Positions 52,604-61,661 are shown, counted from the first letter of the stretch. The stretch is 64,000 nt of DNA from Simiduia curdlanivorans (GCF_030409605.1 NZ_JAUFQG010000006.1:62001-126000), one strand, 5' to 3'. A program made the numbers and translations. The notes: generated by a model not told the origin, from the sequence alone.

Positions 52604-53862
52604 AATTTCCCCCTTGCAACTATTCTAAGTATATAAAAAAGAAACATGTAATAAGCTGACATTATTATTGTATAAAAAAATATAAAATCTGTAAAAAACA
52701 CGCTAAAGTAATTTGCGTACAATATAATTGAAGCTGAGATCAATAAGAGGCCCAATTGCCAAAGCAAGGCAATCTTCTGCTTCTCAAATATATTATTAGT
52801 ATTACTTACAGCAGCAACAATAAACTGCAAAGCAACAAAGGGAAGTATAATTTGAGCGTATTCTCCTGCTATTCGCCATTCGATGCCAAAAACAATTTCA
52901 AATATCAGAGGCAAAACAAAGTAAAGGGGTGTAAAAAACAAAATTGATAATAAAAATAGTTTTTTACTTGTTTTATCAAATGTTTTTATGGCTACTCCTG
53001 TTCTTTGCTTTTCATTTACCGCTTCCTGAAAGTAGACTTGCCCGATAGAAGCTCCGATAAGCGAAGCCGGTAATCCTAAAATTCGCTGGGCCAAGGAGTA
53101 AAAACCTAAGGTACCTACATTATATATAATTGATATGAAAATATTGGTTAAATTATACGCTAAGCTATTCGAAAAAACTGCCCACATTGAAAACTTTGGG
53201 AAGTCTATATATCTTTTTGCTAGGCGTTTAATTTCAATAAAGTTAACTTTTTCCAAGTTGTAATTGCTTTTAGCATTTTTTGCCAGTCGGAAATTTGCCG
53301 CTAATTGAGATACTATTTGACCACTTATAAGCCCTGTTGCACCTGACTTAATTACCCCAAAACTTAACTGAACGGCAGACATCGCGGTTGCTTTGTATAC
53401 ATTTGCTTTTGCAATATCTTTATATAGCTTCTTCCGCGTATTTAAATAGTTCAGTACATTAAATAACCCCATCATCAATACGACAAAGGGAACAAAATAG
53501 AGCCAAAAACTAATATCTGCATTACCTAAAAACCGGGTAATCTCAGAATTGTAAATCGTAATTGGCAGGAAAAGAAAAATAGAGAATGCTATTCCGATTA
53601 GAAGGCCTAGAGCTGCTATATTGATTGCCTCGTCATCTTCTTCTGGCAGCATTATAGCTAATTCATAACGACCATTTACGACAGAGCCTAAAATAGCTGT
53701 AATTGAAATAAACAACGCAAGAATGCCAAAATCAGCAGGGCTATACATCCTGGTCAGGATTGGTGTTATAGCTATGGGGATTGCCTGAGCTATCGTTGAC
53801 CCTGTCATAAGAGTCAACACGTTTTTGTTAAATTCAGAGCCAGATTTTAGTCCGCTTAGCAT
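52600..53862 (-). CDS. wzx: O-antigen flippase Wzx
   Basis: This 420-residue MATE/MOP-type transporter has about 12 membrane helices and moves lipid-linked repeat units across the inner membrane. It starts with the family-like LMTGSTIAQAIPIAITPILT followed by RMYSPADFGILALFISITAI. A Wzx assignment fits length, topology and place next to wzy and wzz. The gene is AT-rich and overlaps the capA-like gene by 4 nt. Confidence 0.92.
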   Translation of the reverse strand: MLSGLKSGSEFNKNVLTLMTGSTIAQAIPIAITPILTRMYSPADFGILALFISITAILGSVVNGRYELAIMLPEEDDEAINIAALGLLIGIAFSIFLFLPITIYNSEITRFLGNADISFWLYFVPFVVLMMGLFNVLNYLNTRKKLYKDIAKANVYKATAMSAVQLSFGVIKSGATGLISGQIVSQLAANFRLAKNAKSNYNLEKVNFIEIKRLAKRYIDFPKFSMWAVFSNSLAYNLTNIFISIIYNVGTLGFYSLAQRILGLPASLIGASIGQVYFQEAVNEKQRTGVAIKTFDKTSKKLFLLSILFFTPLYFVLPLIFEIVFGIEWRIAGEYAQIILPFVALQFIVAAVSNTNNIFEKQKIALLWQLGLLLISASIILYANYFSVFFTDFIFFYTIIMSAYYMFLFYILRIVARGKL

Positions 53863-53918
53863 ATAATTTTAATTTTACTCGATTTTTATAGGGGCCTTCA
53901 TAAACTTTCTTTATGAAA

Positions 53919-54989
53919 TTACAACCCCATATACGGATGCATAGGAAGACTAAAAACCTGCTTACACAGCCGTGAGGCAACAGGGAGCTCAGCATCGCTA
54001 TAACCTAAAGCGCTAAAAGCCGTTTGCTGGTGCATGCAAGTACCATAGTAAATCATGGTTGGAACACCCTGCGCTTTATAATTGGCCATATCTACATCCC
54101 GGTTTTCACTTATTACCGTATATTGCGCCCAAGAGCTTAGGTAACCTTGCGGAACAAACGGGATAGTATATTTTCCAGCCAAGGTTTCAGTGTAACGCGC
54201 AGCAGCCTTATTTCTGACAATAAGCTCTTTGGGAAATTCAGCTAACTTCTCCAGCAATATCGCCGCCTGAATGGTATCTAGCCTGCTGTTTACTCCAATA
54301 CGAATGTTGTCGTATTTATCCTTGCCCTTACCATGAACCCGGTATGAGCGAAACAATGCGGCATAATCATCGTTATTGGTAAAAATGGCGCCACCATCAC
54401 CGTAACAGCCTAAAGGTTTAGCCGGGAAAAAGCTGGTCGTCGCCATATCGCCAAAACTACCAGCTCTTTTACCGTTAATTTCACCACCAAACCCTTGAGC
54501 AGCATCTTCAATAAGTTTTAGACCATACTTATTAGCAATAACCTCTAGCTCGGGATAGTTTGCCGGCAAACCAAATAAATCGACCGCAATAATCGCTTTT
54601 GGTGTCAATTTACCTTCTGCTATAACGGCTTGAATACGTTTTTCGAAATCTTGTGGGCTAATGTTGAATGTTCGCTCGTCAGAATCAACAAATACTGGTG
54701 TTGCACCCGCATAAGCAATAACTTCAGCGGTAGCGAAGAATGTAAAGGTTGGACAAAACACCGCATCACCAGACTTTATATCCAATACCATCATGGTTAG
54801 TTGCAAAGCATCAGTGCCATTGGCACAACTAATACAGTGTTTTACCCCAACATAGGCAGCAAGCTGTTGCTCTAACTCCTCTACTTCGGGCCCCATAATG
54901 TAATGGCCGTGATCCAACACTGTTTGAATGCGTTTATCAATTCGCTGCTTAAGATGCTGATACTGTGCTGCCAGATCAATGAACTGCAT
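53919..54989 (-). CDS. wbpE: UDP-2-acetamido-2-deoxy-3-oxo-glucuronate aminotransferase (WbpE-like)
   Basis: This 356-residue PLP-dependent DegT/DnrJ/EryC1 aminotransferase adds the 3-amino group with glutamate as donor. It shows CISCANGTDALQLTMM, the PLP Asp in LIEDAAQGFGGEINGKRAG, the Schiff-base Lys in TSFFPAKPLGCYGDGGAIFT and VNSRLDTIQAAILLEKL. The neighbours wbpB and wbpD (1 nt after the wbpD stop) make the WbpE role strong. It is the third step in the UDP-GlcNAc(3NAc)A pathway. Confidence 0.93.
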   Translation of the reverse strand: MQFIDLAAQYQHLKQRIDKRIQTVLDHGHYIMGPEVEELEQQLAAYVGVKHCISCANGTDALQLTMMVLDIKSGDAVFCPTFTFFATAEVIAYAGATPVFVDSDERTFNISPQDFEKRIQAVIAEGKLTPKAIIAVDLFGLPANYPELEVIANKYGLKLIEDAAQGFGGEINGKRAGSFGDMATTSFFPAKPLGCYGDGGAIFTNNDDYAALFRSYRVHGKGKDKYDNIRIGVNSRLDTIQAAILLEKLAEFPKELIVRNKAAARYTETLAGKYTIPFVPQGYLSSWAQYTVISENRDVDMANYKAQGVPTMIYYGTCMHQQTAFSALGYSDAELPVASRLCKQVFSLPMHPYMGL

Positions 54990-54990
54990 A

Positions 54991-55572
54991 TTAGTTAACC
55001 TTGCTTAAAAAATTATTATATAAAATATAACGGCTACCAGTATGCTGACATAATACCTCGCCCTCACCGGTGACAGGTAAGTTTAAACGCTCACCAAACT
55101 CGCTCATCCACCCAACTTGCTTTGCTGGTACACCCACCACAAGTGCATAGGCTGGCACATCCTTAATAATAACGGCCCCCGCCCCAACAAAAGCAAACTC
55201 ACCAATTGTTACCCCACAAACGATAGTACAGTTGGCGCCAAGCGTTGCGCCTCTTTTAACCAGGGTATCGCGATACTCATCTTTGCGTTCAATTAACGAG
55301 CGTGGGTTGTACACATTGGTAAATACCATACTAGGGCCACAGAACACGCCCTCCTCTAAATGTACGTTGTCGTACACAGAGACATTGTTCTGCACTTTGC
55401 ACTTATCACCAATGGTAACTTTATTACCGACAAACACGTTTTGGCCAAGAGACACCCCTTTGCCAATTTTTGCACCGCCACAAACATGGACAAAATGCCA
55501 GACACGTGAACCCTCACCAATAACCGCGCCATCGTCTACTATCGCGCTGGGATGCACCTGATAATTGCTCAT
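54991..55572 (-). CDS. wbpD: UDP-3-amino sugar 3-N-acetyltransferase (WbpD-like)
   Basis: This 193-residue left-handed beta-helix enzyme N-acetylates the 3-amino group. It contains SAIVDDGAVIGEGSRVWHFV, HVCGGAKIGKGVSLGQNVFV, FTNVYNPRS and CTIVCGVTIGEFAFVGAGAV, as WbpD. I start it at 55572 (MSNYQVHPS), one base after the wbpB stop; an upstream start at 55596 would overlap wbpB and add a non-conserved leader. Its product is the UDP sugar with two acetamido groups. Confidence 0.93.
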   Translation of the reverse strand: MSNYQVHPSAIVDDGAVIGEGSRVWHFVHVCGGAKIGKGVSLGQNVFVGNKVTIGDKCKVQNNVSVYDNVHLEEGVFCGPSMVFTNVYNPRSLIERKDEYRDTLVKRGATLGANCTIVCGVTIGEFAFVGAGAVIIKDVPAYALVVGVPAKQVGWMSEFGERLNLPVTGEGEVLCQHTGSRYILYNNFLSKVN

Positions 55573-55573
55573 T

Positions 55574-56527
55574 TTACTTAACCAGTTTGGACACAAACGG
55601 GTGGAAATCGCCTACCAGAGGACTAATGGTTGCATTCCGTATATTGGCAACTGTTTCAATTGCTACTCGGTTTTCCTCAAGACCAAAGCCTCTTCCAGCC
55701 AGAATTTCTTTGTAGCTAACGGTGTGGAGATCAGTAAAACCATCTGAAAATTCAATAGATTCGCCATCAGCGGTAATAGCACGATACGTACGTTGCCCAG
55801 CAGCACGTACCTCAGCAGGAATATCATTAACATCTACCGATAAGAACCAGCGCACCCGGGCTTTTTCGTACTCTAAATAGCCGGCGGCCTTGGTTGGCGA
55901 GTTAAAATGCACTCTATTGTCTTGCAGCTTACCGAACACAAAATGCAGCATGTCATAAAAATGTACGCCGATATTGGTGGAGATACCACCCGATTTTTTT
56001 TCATCACCTTTCCAGGACTGCAAATACCAGTGACCTCGAGAAGTGATATAGGTAAGATCTACATCGAACTTCTTATCGGTAGGACTGGCCGCGACTTTTT
56101 CTTTCAATGCAATAATGGCTGGATGCAAGCGTAATTGCAAAATGGTATTCACTTTTTGACCAGTCTCGCGTTCTATTTCCTGTAAGCCGTCAATATTCCA
56201 AGGGTTTAAAACTAACGGCTTTTCACAAATAGCATCTGCGCCTGCACGTAAAGCGAAGCGCATATGAGAGTCATGCAAATAGTTCGGCGAACAAATGCCA
56301 ACGTAATCTATTTGGTTACCGCCGCCTTGCCGGCGTAATTTGTCGACATGACGATCAAAGCGCTCAAACTCGGTAAAAAAATCTGCATCTGGGAAGTGGC
56401 TATCAATAATCCCCACAGAATCGTTTTTATCTAAAGCTGCAACGAGGTTGTTACCTGTTTCCTTTATCGCTTTCATATGACGAGGCGCGATATAACCTGC
56501 CGCACCAATTAACGCAAAATTTTTCAT
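55574..56527 (-). CDS. wbpB: UDP-GlcNAcA 3-dehydrogenase (WbpB-like)
   Basis: This 317-residue Gfo/Idh/MocA oxidoreductase forms the 3-keto sugar used by WbpE. Its N-terminus (MKNFALIGAAGYIAPRHMKA, then IKETGNNLVAALDKNDSVGI) closely matches WbpB as I recall it, with the catalytic region ICEKPLVLN and LQLRLHPAIIALKEKV. It lies 20 nt downstream of the UDP-sugar 6-dehydrogenase gene. In the known pathway WbpB is re-oxidised with 2-oxoglutarate and coupled to WbpE. Confidence 0.95.
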   Translation of the reverse strand: MKNFALIGAAGYIAPRHMKAIKETGNNLVAALDKNDSVGIIDSHFPDADFFTEFERFDRHVDKLRRQGGGNQIDYVGICSPNYLHDSHMRFALRAGADAICEKPLVLNPWNIDGLQEIERETGQKVNTILQLRLHPAIIALKEKVAASPTDKKFDVDLTYITSRGHWYLQSWKGDEKKSGGISTNIGVHFYDMLHFVFGKLQDNRVHFNSPTKAAGYLEYEKARVRWFLSVDVNDIPAEVRAAGQRTYRAITADGESIEFSDGFTDLHTVSYKEILAGRGFGLEENRVAIETVANIRNATISPLVGDFHPFVSKLVK

Positions 56528-56547
56528 AGTTTAGTTCTCTTAATTCT

Positions 56548-57825
56548 CTAAAAACGAATATCTACCAAGTTTTTATCAAGTAGGTATTTTAAATCATAAA
56601 TTACGCTATCAGGCCGGCAAAACTGCCGAATGCCGGTGGCACCCATAGTTTTAAACTCATTGTGGCCAACGGCTAGTATAACGGCATCATAGTTGCCGCT
56701 CACCGGTGCAGTAATTGGCGTTATGCCATATTCGTGCTGTGCTTCAGCCACATCAACCCAGGGATCGAATACGTCTCCAGCTACACCGTATTCTTTTAGC
56801 TCGGTAAGTATATCCACTACCTTGGTGTTACGAATATCTGGGCAATTTTCTTTAAAGGTTAAGCCCATTACCAGCACCCGGGCGCCATCAACGTGTATGC
56901 GCTTTTTCAACATGGCTTTTACCAACTGACCTACGACATACGCACCCATTCCATCATTAAGACGTCGACCTGCCAAAATTATCTCAGGGTGATAACCGAC
57001 TGACTGTGCTTTATGCGTAAGGTAATACGGATCAACACCTATACAGTGACCGCCGACCAATCCAGGACGAAATGGAAGAAAGTTCCATTTAGTACCCGCA
57101 GCTAATAATACCTCTTCGGTATCGATACCGAGTTTGCTAAAAATCACTGCCAATTCGTTAATAAGGGCAATGTTTAAATCGCGCTGGGTGTTTTCTATTA
57201 CCTTCGCTGCCTCCGCTACGCGAATTGAGCTGGCTTTGTAGGTACCAGCAGTAATAATGCTGCGGTATAGGCTGTCAACATATTCGGCAACCTCTGGGGT
57301 AGAACCCGATGTAACTTTTTTAATGGTGGTAACCCGGTGCTCTTTATCGCCCGGGTTAATGCGCTCGGGGCTATAGCCGGCAAAAAAATCTATATTGTAC
57401 TTAAGGCCGGACATTCGCTCGATTACTGGTATACAGTTTTCTTCGGTCGCGCCAGGATAGACTGTAGATTCATAAATAACGATATCGCCTGGTTTAATCA
57501 CCTTACCTAAGGTTTCCGAGGCTTTAATTAGTGGTGTTAAATCAGGCTGGCGATGTTCGTCTATAGGCGTTGGCACTGTAACAATGTACACATTCGCATG
57601 ACGTAAATCCTCCCTCTCGTTACTATAACTCAGCTGGCCAGCATCAGCTAATTCGGCACGGCTAACTTCCAGCGTATGGTCCCAGCCTTGCTGTAACTCG
57701 GCAACACGTTTTTCACTAATATCAAAGCCGAGAGTGGGATAATATTTTCCAAATTCGACAGCCAGCGGTAGGCCGACATAGCCAAGGCCAATGATGCAAA
57801 GTTCGGTATTTTCTAAGTTGCGCAT
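56548..57825 (-). CDS. tviB: UDP-N-acetylhexosamine 6-dehydrogenase (TviB/WbpO type)
   Basis: This 425-residue NAD-dependent UDP-sugar 6-dehydrogenase oxidises C6 of UDP-GlcNAc or UDP-GalNAc to the uronate. It has CIIGLGYVGLPLAVEFGKYY at the N-terminus, TVPTPIDEHRQPDLTPLI, ESTVYPGATEE and the active-site Cys in RPGLVGGHCIGVDPYYLTHK. The last motif matches TviB/WbpO better than WbpA of P. aeruginosa O5. With wbpB, wbpE and wbpD behind it, UDP-GlcNAc is the likely substrate, which would give UDP-GlcNAcA. Confidence 0.93.
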   Translation of the reverse strand: MRNLENTELCIIGLGYVGLPLAVEFGKYYPTLGFDISEKRVAELQQGWDHTLEVSRAELADAGQLSYSNEREDLRHANVYIVTVPTPIDEHRQPDLTPLIKASETLGKVIKPGDIVIYESTVYPGATEENCIPVIERMSGLKYNIDFFAGYSPERINPGDKEHRVTTIKKVTSGSTPEVAEYVDSLYRSIITAGTYKASSIRVAEAAKVIENTQRDLNIALINELAVIFSKLGIDTEEVLLAAGTKWNFLPFRPGLVGGHCIGVDPYYLTHKAQSVGYHPEIILAGRRLNDGMGAYVVGQLVKAMLKKRIHVDGARVLVMGLTFKENCPDIRNTKVVDILTELKEYGVAGDVFDPWVDVAEAQHEYGITPITAPVSGNYDAVILAVGHNEFKTMGATGIRQFCRPDSVIYDLKYLLDKNLVDIRF

Positions 57826-57912
57826 TCAATTCCCACACTTGAGTGCATCGTAAATTTAATGTAATAACAATCAAATATTTACGAAAAATTACTTTATTGG
57901 TTATAAAAATAC

Positions 57913-59217
57913 TTATTTAACAAATATTCTTTTAATCAGCGCTACAAATAATCCGAGCATTCCACCAATTATCAACCCTACAATACAAATCAACGACCTT
58001 CTCGGCTTTACTTTAGTAGAATCGGTATACGGGCTATCCACCACCAATGCAAAATCAACCTCCTGCAACTCATCTGGTAAAGATTCAAGCCGGAACAATT
58101 TTTCCTTTAAGTCGCTGACACCCCGATAAAAGTTCGGATTCCCAAGCCTAGCCTGCAGTGCCTGCACCTTGCGATTCTCCGCGAGCTCTGCGAGCTCACG
58201 ATCTATCGCAGCAATACGAGAGTCAGCTATCGCTTCATCTGTACGGCTTTTCAGCGTTTCTATCTCCGCTGTTAGAGCCATGGTTCCCATTAGGTAAAGA
58301 GGGGCATCTCTATTATCGATTGTTGTAACCACACCACCTGTAGCAGTAGCTTCACGTGCTTTCGAATCGAAATTGGAAATGGTTCTGGGCGTTTCTATAC
58401 CTAATTTCTGCGCCGTTGATTTCGCTTCTTCTAGCACCTTTAGCCGTGATAAACGAAGTTGTTTTAACTCCGCCAATATAGAGCTCTTGCGATCCTGCAG
58501 TTCGGCAATTTGAACCTTGTCGGCCTCTTTCAATTTGGCTGTTTCGACAGAAACGGAAATCTCTAACGCCTCAACACTCTGTGCAATATTCTTGTGGACA
58601 TCGGCTACCTGAGCCTTTATCGCCATTTGGTATTCATTTGTATAGGCGTTTAAAACTTTGGCTTCAGAAAAACGATAGTATTCTGACAGTACCCTTTCAG
58701 CATCCACGCCTTCCGGCGAAACATATCCAATACTTAGAAAAACGCCTTTACCTTTATCCTTTTTTTCATCTGGAACTGTAAAAATGAAACCATCCCGGAG
58801 AAAACTAGCAAAGGCTTTCTGATCATTATTATCTTTATAATAAACCGCAAAGAGCTCTTTATTTGCCAAAAAGAACTCGCGCTTATTGGTTCGACTTTCT
58901 AACGCAGAAAATAGTCGATCAAAGGCGCTGGCACTCGTAATGTTAATCACACCAGTGTTATTAATTTCCAGGAAATGTGCCTTTGGCGCAGGCCGTATTT
59001 TTGCCTCAGTTTTATAATAAGGCGTGGCAGTTAATGCATAAACTAAAGCCGCTAGGGTAAACACCGAGGTAATCGCAACGATCAACCATTTCTCTGCCCA
59101 CAAACCTAATATCAGTTCTTTCAGGTCTATTTCATCATCACGAACGGCTGGGTAATGACCGGTTAGGTATTGAACTGCCGGAGGCTGTGGAGTTTGATTA
59201 TTTTTAGGATCAGTCAT
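57913..59217 (-). CDS. wzz: O-antigen chain length regulator Wzz
   Basis: This 434-residue polysaccharide co-polymerase has two membrane helices (about 40-60 and 408-430), the second preceded by the family-typical PRRSLICIVGLIIGGMLGLF (Pro-rich then Gly-rich helix). The periplasmic part between them is mostly helical. The absence of a cytoplasmic tyrosine kinase domain marks it as Wzz rather than Wzc. It is the first gene of the minus-strand cluster; a heptamer repeat lies directly upstream, and no JUMPStart element is seen. Confidence 0.93.
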   Translation of the reverse strand: MTDPKNNQTPQPPAVQYLTGHYPAVRDDEIDLKELILGLWAEKWLIVAITSVFTLAALVYALTATPYYKTEAKIRPAPKAHFLEINNTGVINITSASAFDRLFSALESRTNKREFFLANKELFAVYYKDNNDQKAFASFLRDGFIFTVPDEKKDKGKGVFLSIGYVSPEGVDAERVLSEYYRFSEAKVLNAYTNEYQMAIKAQVADVHKNIAQSVEALEISVSVETAKLKEADKVQIAELQDRKSSILAELKQLRLSRLKVLEEAKSTAQKLGIETPRTISNFDSKAREATATGGVVTTIDNRDAPLYLMGTMALTAEIETLKSRTDEAIADSRIAAIDRELAELAENRKVQALQARLGNPNFYRGVSDLKEKLFRLESLPDELQEVDFALVVDSPYTDSTKVKPRRSLICIVGLIIGGMLGLFVALIKRIFVK

Positions 59218-59275
59218 AGGAAACTCGGTTTAAAAAGGGTTAAAACTAAGTAAACAGTTCACAGGACAAACAAAC

Positions 59276-59334
59276 GCTGCAAGCCACAAGCTACAAGCTA
59301 CAAGCCGGATGGCCGGCCCCTACAAGCTACAAGC
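59276..59334. repeat. Heptamer repeat with GC-rich module, wzz-cysN junction
   Basis: GCTGCAA, GCCACAA and GCTACAA units surround a GGCCGGCC-containing module. The 25 nt at 59301-59325 are identical to 62112-62136. It fills most of the 118-nt gap between wzz and cysN. Confidence 0.9.
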
Positions 59335-59335
59335 A

Positions 59336-60745
59336 TTAGAATATTTCTTTTGCATTCCAATGCGGGAAGTGCTTGCGCACCAGCGCATTTAATTCTTTTT
59401 CGAACTCACTGTATTGCGCGGGCACCTGCGAACCTGATTGCTCTTTAACGCTGGTTACCATGCCTGCACCCACTGTTACATTGGTTAGGCGATCTATTAC
59501 GATAAACGAGCCTGTGGCACGGTTATTTGCGTAAGGATCTACTACAACGTGTTGGCTTAGCTCTAGGTTGACAAGGGCAATATCATTTAGGGCTAACTGG
59601 TCAGCTGCCTGTGGCTGCTGAGTATTCACATCGACTTTATGTTCGATGGTATTCACATGACCGGAAGTTGTTTTGCTGGCGAATTTAAACAGGTACTCTT
59701 TTGACCTATCCAGCGGGCTTTCGCTCATCCAAACTAAATATGCCTCAAGTGCATTGGAGGCGATTACTTTGTCGCTGGCTTTCACTAGCATATCGCCACG
59801 GCTGATGTCGATTTCATCGCGCAAGGTGAGTGTGACGGACTGATCAACAAAAGCCTCAGCTATTTCGCCATCGGCGGTGACTATTGCTTTTACAGTACTG
59901 GTTTTGCCACTCGGCAAGACTTTAATTTCATCACCTACGGCAATAACGCCGGAGGCCAGTGTGCCGCAAAAACCACGGAAGTTTAAATTGGGGCGGTTTA
60001 CATACTGCACCGGAAAACGAAAATCTGACAAGTTGCGATCTTCCGCAATGGGAACAGTTTCCAATATTTCCATTAAGGTTAGACCTTGGTACCAATCGGC
60101 TTTGGTACTACGGTCTACCACGTTGTCGCCATCCAATGCTGACATGGGTACATAATGCACATCTTGCATGCCGAGCTTTTTGGCTAGCAGCTCATAATCG
60201 GCTTTAATTTTTTCGAATACGGTTTCGTCGAAATTTAACAAATCCATTTTGTTAATCGCGCAAACAATATGCTTTATGCCTAATAAAGAGGCGATATAGC
60301 TGTGGCGACGGGTTTGGGTTTGTACACCGTAGCGGGCGTCGATCAGAATGATGGCGAGGTCACAGGTAGACGCACCGGTAACCATATTGCGGGTGTACTG
60401 CTCGTGACCAGGGGTGTCGGCAATAATGAACTTGCGCTTATCGGTAGAGAAATAACGATAGGCTACGTCAATAGTGATGCCCTGCTCTCTTTCCGCTTGC
60501 AGCCCGTCTACCAACAAGGCCAAATCCACTTTTGCGCCGGTAGTACCGTGCTTAGTAGAGTCTTTTTCGATAGCCGCTAACTGGTCTTCAAAAATCATTT
60601 TGGAATCGTGCAGCAACCGACCAATAAGGGTAGATTTTCCGTCATCAACACTGCCGCACGTTAAAAAACGCAACATTTCTTTGTTTTCGTGTTGGGTTAG
60701 ATAGGTGGTGATGTCTGATTCGATGAGAGTCGATTGATGACTCAT
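59336..60745 (-). CDS. cysN: Sulfate adenylyltransferase subunit 1 (GTPase)
   Basis: This 469-residue GTPase subunit drives ATP sulfurylase with CysD. It carries G1 (TCGSVDDGKSTLIGRL), G3 (ADTPGHEQYTRNMVTGAS), G4 (NKMD) and an EF-Tu-like domain 2/3. No APS kinase domain is fused, so it ends at about 470 residues. I use the ATG at 60745 with AGGAA 6 nt upstream; a TTG two codons earlier is less likely. Unlike in most genomes it is not adjacent to cysD: about 1.5 kb with three genes and repeats separates them. Confidence 0.96.
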   Translation of the reverse strand: MSHQSTLIESDITTYLTQHENKEMLRFLTCGSVDDGKSTLIGRLLHDSKMIFEDQLAAIEKDSTKHGTTGAKVDLALLVDGLQAEREQGITIDVAYRYFSTDKRKFIIADTPGHEQYTRNMVTGASTCDLAIILIDARYGVQTQTRRHSYIASLLGIKHIVCAINKMDLLNFDETVFEKIKADYELLAKKLGMQDVHYVPMSALDGDNVVDRSTKADWYQGLTLMEILETVPIAEDRNLSDFRFPVQYVNRPNLNFRGFCGTLASGVIAVGDEIKVLPSGKTSTVKAIVTADGEIAEAFVDQSVTLTLRDEIDISRGDMLVKASDKVIASNALEAYLVWMSESPLDRSKEYLFKFASKTTSGHVNTIEHKVDVNTQQPQAADQLALNDIALVNLELSQHVVVDPYANNRATGSFIVIDRLTNVTVGAGMVTSVKEQSGSQVPAQYSEFEKELNALVRKHFPHWNAKEIF

Positions 60746-60766
60746 TTTCAATTCCTCATAGTTCTA

Positions 60767-60790
60767 GCCACAAGCTGCAAGCTACAAGCC
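60767..60790. repeat. Heptamer repeat between S23-like gene and cysN
   Basis: GCCACAA, GCTGCAA and GCTACAA units occupy half of the 50-nt gap. This short copy belongs to the same 7-bp family. Confidence 0.85.
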
Positions 60791-60795
60791 GCATG

Positions 60796-61149
60796 CTAAA
60801 TAAGGGCGTCGTTTTTAATTCGATTGATGAGACCGGCTAACATAGAGGAAATTTGGCGCGTTTCTTGAACTGCAGAACTACCAAAAGGTCCATCAATGTA
60901 GCCTATCTTCATCCCTATATATAGCTGAGTTCGCAATTCGCCACAGGAGCCTTTTGCGTACCCTAAAAATTTAATGCGCTCTTTGGAGCTATCTCGCTCC
61001 ATTCCCTCGGCAATGTTACTTGGAATAGAAAGCGCAGATCGTGTTATCTGATCTTTAAAGCCAAAGTCTTTTAATGCTGCGAGATGCAGATACATTTCCA
61101 CACTCATCGCGGACGATTTTTTCCACACGTCCAGTTTTTCAAAGTCCAT
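60796..61149 (-). CDS. Four-helix-bundle protein (S23/IVP family)
   Basis: This 117-residue protein matches the four-helix bundle family named after 23S rRNA intervening sequences (S23). Signature residues include FEKLDVWKKSSAMSVEMYL, QITRSALSIPSNIAEGMERD and FLGYAKGSCGELRTQLYIG. I start it at 61149 because GGAGG lies 5 nt before that ATG. Members occur in rRNA spacers, beside retroelements and as single accessory genes in surface polysaccharide regions; function is unknown. It is bounded by repeats on both sides. Confidence 0.9.
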   Translation of the reverse strand: MDFEKLDVWKKSSAMSVEMYLHLAALKDFGFKDQITRSALSIPSNIAEGMERDSSKERIKFLGYAKGSCGELRTQLYIGMKIGYIDGPFGSSAVQETRQISSMLAGLINRIKNDALI

Positions 61150-61185
61150 TTGCACCTCCATGTGCCAAAATTCAAAATGCCTGCG

Positions 61186-61219
61186 GCTTGTAGCTTGTAG
61201 GGGGTCGAAGTGTCGAACC
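61186..61219. repeat. Short heptamer repeat plus TCGAAGTGTCGAACC
   Basis: A partial GGCTTGTAGCTTGTAG tract is joined to TCGAAGTGTCGAACC (61205-61219). It separates hepT from the S23-like gene. Confidence 0.85.
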
Positions 61220-61241
61220 AGCCCCCCCCACCTTACAGCGC

Positions 61242-61661
61242 TCAGCTTTTCAACTGTTTCAATATCACCTTCACAAACGCCCGAACATTTAAATATTTCC
61301 TGCCCAGCAAAACCTTATCTATATAGGCCCAATCGAGATTCAAATAGTCATGAATTATGGCGTTTCTCATGCCTATGGCGCCTCGCATTTCTTGGACAGC
61401 GGGTTCTGTTAATGCAAGCATTTCATAAACACGCTCAATCGCAGCCCTAGCTTCTGCCGGCACCGGTTTCTTACGGCTTTTTAGGAAGTGCTTAGCACAT
61501 ACTATTGCAGCCTCAACTATCACTTGCAGACTACGCTCCACCGAGTTGCGCTCTATAAAGTCCAGCGGCCTGGTTTGAGCCTTTAGCTGTAGCTCATCAA
61601 GCGCAGCAATATGCTGAGTGACTTGTTCAGATATTGCCAGAGCGTAAGCGTCATAGTTCAT
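61242..61661 (-). CDS. hepT: HepT-like RNase toxin (DUF86)
   Basis: This 139-residue HEPN-fold protein carries the catalytic RX4HXY motif (RNAIIHDY), expected near the C-terminal half of HepT. HepT cleaves RNA and is neutralised by MntA. I use the ATG at 61661 (MNYDAYALA), with AGGTT upstream; a start 21 nt earlier has no Shine-Dalgarno. The two genes overlap by 11 nt with mntA first, which differs in order from some described hepT-mntA pairs. Confidence 0.88.
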   Translation of the reverse strand: MNYDAYALAISEQVTQHIAALDELQLKAQTRPLDFIERNSVERSLQVIVEAAIVCAKHFLKSRKKPVPAEARAAIERVYEMLALTEPAVQEMRGAIGMRNAIIHDYLNLDWAYIDKVLLGRKYLNVRAFVKVILKQLKS

